The notes under the pieces are model-generated. The model did no database searches, was not told the DNA's origin, and saw only the letters and a program-made list of their open reading frames with translations. A program made the translations under genes and the position numbers. This document shows positions 7,557 through 10,832 of a stretch of DNA of 10,832 nucleotides, in pieces. Each line of letters begins with the position of its first letter. The stretch's first letter is position 1. Location: contig JAOPVD010000304.1 in the NCBI GenBank assembly GCA_025966295.1, positions 1 through 10,832 of the forward strand, written 5' to 3'. This stretch comes from Frankiales bacterium. Lineage in GTDB: Bacteria > Actinomycetota > Actinomycetes > Mycobacteriales > SCTD01.

Positions 7557-7571
7557 ACCGGACCGGACCGG
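7557..7571. repeat. Three tandem copies of the pentamer ACCGG
   Basis: ACCGG is repeated three times without interruption, directly after the glpK stop codon (7573-7575 on the complement) and just before the double-zinc-ribbon frame. A five-base unit would shift frame if its copy number changed. It could equally be chance in DNA of this composition. Confidence 0.4.
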
Positions 7572-7572
7572 T

Positions 7573-9048
7573 CTAGCCCTCGGCGGCCCAGCCCTTGCTG
7601 CGCTCCACCGCCCGCGCCCAGCGGGCGTGGCTGCCGTCCTCGCGCACGCCGGGGGTCGGCTCGAACCGGCGGTCCAGCCGCCAGGTGTCGACGAGCTCAG
7701 CCCGGCTCGACCAGACGCCGGTGCCCAGGCCGGCCAGGAAGGCCGCACCGAGTGCGGTGGTCTCGCGCACCTCCGGCCGCTGCACCGGCACCCCCAGCTG
7801 GTCGGCCTGCAGCTGGCACAGCAGGTCGTTGCCGGACGCGCCGCCGTCGACCTGCAGGGCCGGCACCTCGCAGCCGGCCTCGGTGGTCATCGCGTCGATG
7901 ACGTCGCGCACCTCGAACGCGATGGCGTCCAGCGTGGCGCGGGCCAGGTGCGCCCGGGTCGTGCCGCGGGTGATCCCCAGCACCGTGCCGCGGGCGTCGG
8001 GGTCCCAGTGCGGCGCCCCGAGGCCGGTGAGCGCCGGCACGAACACCACCCCGCCGCTGTCCGGGACGGCGCGCGCCAGCGACTCCACCTCGGTCGCGGT
8101 CTGGATGACCTGCAGGCCGTCGCGCAGCCACTGCACGGCCGCGCCGGTGACGAACACCGCGCCCTCGAGGGCGTAGGTCAGCGTGCCGTCCGGGGCCATC
8201 CAGGCCACCGTGGTGAGCAGCCGCTCGCTGAGCACCGGGGTGCCGCCGGTGTTGACCAGCACGAACGACCCGGTGCCGTAGGTGCACTTGCTGCGGCCCT
8301 CGTCGTAGCAGCCCTGCCCGAACAGCGCCGCCTGCTGGTCGCCGGCGATGCCCGCGATCGGCAGGTCCAGCCCGAGGAAGGCGGTGGGGTCGGTCCGCCC
8401 CACCTCGCCGTACGACGGCACGATCTCGGGCAGGGCGCTGCGCGGTACGGCGAACAGCTCGCACAGCTCGTCCGACCAGGTGCCGGCGCGCAGGTCGTAC
8501 AGCAGGGTGCGGGAGGCGTTGGACGCGTCCGTCACGTGCCGGCCGCCGGCGGTCAGGCGGGCGATCACGTAGGAGTCGACGGTGCCGATCGCGGTCCGCC
8601 CGCTGACGACCCCCTCCCACACCCGCGGGTCGTGCTCGCGCAGCCAGGCCAGCTTGGTGGCCGTGAAGTACGGGTCGAGCCGCAGCCCGGTGAGCTCGGC
8701 GACCCGGGGCTCGTGGCCCGCCTCCTTGAGCTGCTCGCAGAGCGCGGTGGTGCGGCGGTCCTGCCAGACGATGGCCCGGCGCGGCGGCTGCAGCGTCCGG
8801 CGGTCCCACAGCACCGCGGTCTCCCGCTGGTCGGTGACGCCGACGGCGGTGACCGCGTGGCCCTCCAGCGCCGCCCGGCACGACGACAGCACCGCCACCC
8901 AGATCTCCTCGGGCTCGTGCTCGACCCAGCCCGGCCGGGGGAAGTGCTGGTGGAACTCCTGGTAGCCGCGGGACAGCACCCGGCCGTCCTCGCTCACCAC
9001 CAGGGCCGTGACGCCGGTGGTGCCGCAGTCGATCGCCAGGACGCTCAC
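7573..9048 (-). CDS. glpK: Glycerol kinase
   Basis: The 491-residue FGGY-family kinase phosphorylates glycerol with ATP to sn-glycerol 3-phosphate in the cytosol. The N-terminal phosphate-binding loop is IDCGTTG (6-12). Glycerol contacts are in DQRET (Arg75, Glu76) and VWQDRRT, at Tyr127 in DPYFTATKLAWLREH (125-139, which also fits FGGY signature 1), and in GIAGDQQAALFGQ (Asp237, Gln238). The second actin-like half has TYGTGSFVLVNTG and the closing VDGGASGNDLL and ETTALGAAFLAG blocks. Length and motif order are those of bacterial GlpK. GTG 9046-9048 is the only in-frame start that fits and has no obvious Shine-Dalgarno sequence. No glpF or glpD gene is visible beside it. It is divergent from RNase AS and its stop lies just upstream of the cyclase-ATPase gene on the same strand. 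The two could be co-transcribed. Confidence 0.95.
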   Translation of the reverse strand: MSVLAIDCGTTGVTALVVSEDGRVLSRGYQEFHQHFPRPGWVEHEPEEIWVAVLSSCRAALEGHAVTAVGVTDQRETAVLWDRRTLQPPRRAIVWQDRRTTALCEQLKEAGHEPRVAELTGLRLDPYFTATKLAWLREHDPRVWEGVVSGRTAIGTVDSYVIARLTAGGRHVTDASNASRTLLYDLRAGTWSDELCELFAVPRSALPEIVPSYGEVGRTDPTAFLGLDLPIAGIAGDQQAALFGQGCYDEGRSKCTYGTGSFVLVNTGGTPVLSERLLTTVAWMAPDGTLTYALEGAVFVTGAAVQWLRDGLQVIQTATEVESLARAVPDSGGVVFVPALTGLGAPHWDPDARGTVLGITRGTTRAHLARATLDAIAFEVRDVIDAMTTEAGCEVPALQVDGGASGNDLLCQLQADQLGVPVQRPEVRETTALGAAFLAGLGTGVWSSRAELVDTWRLDRRFEPTPGVREDGSHARWARAVERSKGWAAEG

Positions 9049-9084
9049 AGGGACCGGCCCACGCAGCAGTTGGTCATGGCCCGG

Positions 9085-9091
9085 CAGAATA
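9085..9091. promoter_or_regulatory. Shared AT-rich hexamer, candidate bidirectional -10 for glpK and RNase AS
   Basis: The 48-bp divergent gap holds one AT-rich spot. On the minus strand it reads TATTCT (9091-9086), a TAnnnT -10 that would give a glpK leader of about 30 nt. On the plus strand CAGAAT (9085-9090) ends six bases before GTG 9097, the spacing expected for a leaderless mRNA. I see no good -35 for either direction. Confidence 0.35.
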
Positions 9092-9096
9092 GGCCG

Positions 9097-9582
9097 GTGC
9101 GCTTCTACTACGACCTCGAGTTCGGCGACACGGCGACGGTGGTGACCCTGGTGTCGGTGGGGGTCGTGGCGGAGGACGGGCGTGAGTACTACGCGGTGTC
9201 GTCGGAGTTCGACCCGCTCGCCGTGCACCCGTGGGTCCGCGACAACGTGCTGCCGCAGCTGCCGCCGTCCTCGACCTGGAAGGCGCGGTCGGTGATCGCC
9301 CGCGAGCTGGAGGAGTTCTTCGGCGACGACCCGGTGTGGTGGGCGTGGTTCGGGGCCTACGACCATGTGGCGCTGTGCCAGCTGTGGGGCGACATGCCCG
9401 CGCTGCCGCGGCAGTTCCCGCGCTTCACCCTCGACGTCCGGCAGCTCTGGGAGCACCTCGGGAAGCCGGCGCTGCCCAGCCAGGAGCGGGGCCTGCACGA
9501 CGCGCTGGAGGATGCCCGGCACGTCCGGGTGCGGTACGACGCGCTGGCCGAGCGCGCCTACCGGCTCGGGCTGAAGGTCTAG
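9097..9582 (+). CDS. Poly(A)-specific 3'-5' exoribonuclease, RNase AS
   Basis: The 161-residue DEDDh exonuclease matches mycobacterial RNase AS (Rv2179c family), which trims 3' poly(A) RNA. The catalytic set is visible: Asp6 and Glu8 (RFYYDLEF), Asp89 (GAYDHVALCQLWG) and His134/Asp139 (HDALEDAR). The stretches VGVVAEDGREYYAVS and WAWFGAYDHVALCQLW are close to the mycobacterial protein. I chose GTG 9097 because family members begin MR(Y/F)xYD. An upstream in-frame ATG (9076) would add seven residues atypical of the family. Neither start has a good Shine-Dalgarno site, and a -10-like CAGAAT six bases before 9097 suggests leaderless initiation. The gene is divergent from glpK. Its stop TAG overlaps the stop of the converging glycosyltransferase gene. 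Confidence 0.93.
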   Translation: MRFYYDLEFGDTATVVTLVSVGVVAEDGREYYAVSSEFDPLAVHPWVRDNVLPQLPPSSTWKARSVIARELEEFFGDDPVWWAWFGAYDHVALCQLWGDMPALPRQFPRFTLDVRQLWEHLGKPALPSQERGLHDALEDARHVRVRYDALAERAYRLGLKV

Positions 9583-10676
9583 GCCGCGACCAGCTCGCGC
9601 GCCGGGTCGACCGCGGGCCGGCGCGGGGTGAGGGCGACCAGCAGGGCCAGCACGGCGGCGTGCACAAGCGCGATCCGCCCGACGGGCGACATCGGCAGCA
9701 GCACCCCCGTGAGCGCCGGACCGGCAGCGAGCCAGGACAGCGCCGCGGCCCCGGCCAGCACCGGCAGCCGGGCCCGGGCCAGCAGCAGCGGCCCGAGCAG
9801 CAGCAGCAGGTAGTGGGTCCAGACGATGGGCGACAGCAGCAGCGCGGCGACCAGGCAGCAGGCGAACAGCAGCAGGTCGGCCCGTTCGCCCACGCGCAGC
9901 CGCTGCACCGTCCCGTGGCCCAGTACGGCCGCGGCCGCGGCGACGCAGAGCAGGGTGGCCACGGCATCCGGGACGGCCGTGGCCAGTGCCCGGTGCAGCG
10001 CGACCCCCTGGAGGCCCTCGTGCGCGCCGAGGGTCGACAGCATGTGCGCGTAGTGGAACGGGCCGATCGGGCCGAGCCCGAACGACACCGCCAGCAGCAG
10101 GCCGAGCACCACGGCGGTGGCCCGGACCGCGGCCCAGCGGCGGCTGACGAGCGGCCAGAGCAGCAGCGGGAACAGGAAGACCTTCGCGCCGACCACCAGC
10201 GCCAGCGCGGTGCCGACGAGCCACGGCCGGTCCCGGCAGCGGTAGGCGACGACGCAGCCGAGCAGCAGCAGGGCGTTGAGGCTGCCGACCTGCAGGCCCC
10301 GGATGGTGGTGGCGGCCAGCAGCACCACGAGCAGCGAGCAGGTGCCGCGGACGCCGGCGAGCCGGCAGGCGGCCAGCACCGCGGCGATCGAGCCGGCCGT
10401 CCAGAGCAGGTCGGCGAGATGCGTGGGCAGGGCCCCGAGCGGGGCGAACGCGAGCGCCGTCCACCACGGGTAGACGAAGGCGCTGCCGCCGTAGAGGGCC
10501 GGGTCGTGCAGCGCCGGGTACGGGTCGGTGCCGTGCAGGACGTCGTTGCCGGCGGCGAGGAAGACCATCAGGTCGGACCGCCGAAGCGGCACCACCAGCC
10601 ACCAGCAGACCAGCGTCATCGCCGCCCACGGCAGCACCCCACCGGCGGCCTGTCGGACGCTCAACTTGCTGGGCAC
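9579..10676 (-). CDS. GT87-type (DUF2029) polyprenyl-phosphate-dependent mannosyltransferase-like membrane protein
   Basis: The 365-residue polytopic protein has roughly nine hydrophobic helices and the hallmarks of GT-C family GT87, whose mycobacterial members are alpha-mannosyltransferases of lipoglycan synthesis. An acidic residue sits just after the first TM helix (RRSDLMVFLAAG, Asp35, the expected site of the catalytic base). It is followed by GTDPYP (49-54), FVYPWW (67-72), LQVGSLNALLLLG (128-140), AKVFLFPLLLWPL and SPIVWTHYLLLLLGP (282-296). The GTG start is well supported by GGAGGGA (10682-10688); the GGAGG core lies seven bases upstream. Catalysis would occur on the outer face using a lipid-linked sugar. 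Mannose and the acceptor are inferred from the family. It follows an RlpA-like gene on the same strand after 50 bp, so both may serve the envelope. Confidence 0.82.
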   Translation of the reverse strand: MPSKLSVRQAAGGVLPWAAMTLVCWWLVVPLRRSDLMVFLAAGNDVLHGTDPYPALHDPALYGGSAFVYPWWTALAFAPLGALPTHLADLLWTAGSIAAVLAACRLAGVRGTCSLLVVLLAATTIRGLQVGSLNALLLLGCVVAYRCRDRPWLVGTALALVVGAKVFLFPLLLWPLVSRRWAAVRATAVVLGLLLAVSFGLGPIGPFHYAHMLSTLGAHEGLQGVALHRALATAVPDAVATLLCVAAAAAVLGHGTVQRLRVGERADLLLFACCLVAALLLSPIVWTHYLLLLLGPLLLARARLPVLAGAAALSWLAAGPALTGVLLPMSPVGRIALVHAAVLALLVALTPRRPAVDPARELVAA

Positions 10677-10705
10677 GCTGATCCCTCCGGCCGGGCGCTG
10701 CCGTG

Positions 10706-10711
10706 AGGCTA
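10706..10711 (-). promoter_or_regulatory. Weak candidate -10 for the GT87 gene
   Basis: On the complement, TAGCCT fits TAnnnT in the 50-bp gap upstream of the glycosyltransferase. It would place initiation about 20 nt before the GTG. No convincing -35 is present, so read-through from the RlpA-like gene is equally possible. Confidence 0.2.
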
Positions 10712-10726
10712 GCCGGGCGAACCGGG

Positions 10727-10832
10727 TCAGACGGGGACGAGCACCTCGACGGTGACCTGCGCCAGGCCGCTGTAGCCCAGCGCCCGGGAGCCGCCCCGGG
10801 ACATGTCGAGCACCCGGTCGCCGACGTACGGG
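10727..10832 (-). CDS. RlpA-like double-psi beta-barrel protein (C-terminal fragment)
   Basis: The 3' end of a minus-strand gene enters at the right edge and stops at TGA (10727-10729), giving 34 residues. The sequence runs PYVGDRVLDMSRGGSRALGYSG and ends LAQVTVEVLVPV. This is the characteristic end of the RlpA-like double-psi beta-barrel: the GP(Y/F)xxxRxxDLS block with its catalytic-region Asp, followed by A..LG and the closing strand (A.V.VEVL). Such domains occur in septal lytic transglycosylase RlpA and in actinobacterial secreted peptidoglycan-binding proteins. The rest of the protein, including any signal peptide, lies outside the window. The barrel is at the very C-terminus, with no SPOR domain after it. 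Confidence 0.7.
   Translation of the reverse strand, partial: PYVGDRVLDMSRGGSRALGYSGLAQVTVEVLVPV

Noticed and set aside
9049..10629. An upstream in-frame extension of glpK giving a product of about 1018 residues
   Set aside because: It would run through RNase AS antisense and overlap the GT87 gene out of frame. The sequence before GTG 9048 has no domain, and GlpK is complete without it.
9231..10706. A 491-codon plus-strand open frame antisense to the GT87 gene
   Set aside because: The translation is Gln/Gly/Arg/Pro-rich low complexity, produced by the complement of a Leu/Ala-rich membrane protein.

Overview
This is a very GC-rich window whose third codon positions are almost always G or C. 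Nearly every gene starts with GTG, and one product matches the actinobacterial poly(A)-specific exoribonuclease RNase AS. I read it as chromosomal DNA from a high-GC actinobacterium, possibly near the Geodermatophilaceae or Frankia-like lineages; the genus is a guess. I see no tRNA, rRNA, CRISPR array, transposase, integrase or phage gene.

Layout. Positions 1-158 (+) are the 3' end of an unrecognised gene with a basic tail. Facing it is a tight three-gene minus-strand operon, transcribed in the order alpha/beta hydrolase (2353-3114), two-TM conserved hypothetical (1458-2348), TIGR00300-type ornithine cyclodeaminase (204-1436). A 159-bp divergent intergenic region then leads to a plus-strand PlsC-type acyltransferase (3274-4014). 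Its end converges, 7 bp apart, with a very large minus-strand gene (4022 to at least 7330). That gene encodes a nucleotidyl-cyclase-homology domain, an AAA/STAND-like ATPase and an alpha-helical TPR-like tail. Upstream in its frame is an eight-cysteine double zinc ribbon, but no ATG, GTG or TTG precedes it. Next on the minus strand is glycerol kinase glpK (7573-9048). It is divergent, across only 48 bp, from the RNase AS gene (9097-9582, +). RNase AS converges on a GT87-type polytopic glycosyltransferase (9579-10676, -), and the two stop codons overlap in the palindrome CTAG. The window closes with the C-terminus of an RlpA-like double-psi beta-barrel protein (10727-10832, -).

How the genes may work together. 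Three genes within about 7 kb touch glycerolipid chemistry: a monoacylglycerol-lipase/Est30-like hydrolase, a lysophosphatidate-type acyltransferase and glycerol kinase. They could act in lipid turnover and re-esterification, but they are not one transcription unit, so this is inference. The cyclodeaminase would convert ornithine to proline. The GT87 enzyme and RlpA-like protein are envelope functions. RNase AS is RNA turnover. I do not see a defence system or biosynthetic cluster. The most unusual locus is the cyclase-ATPase gene, with its missing start codon and substituted catalytic residues.
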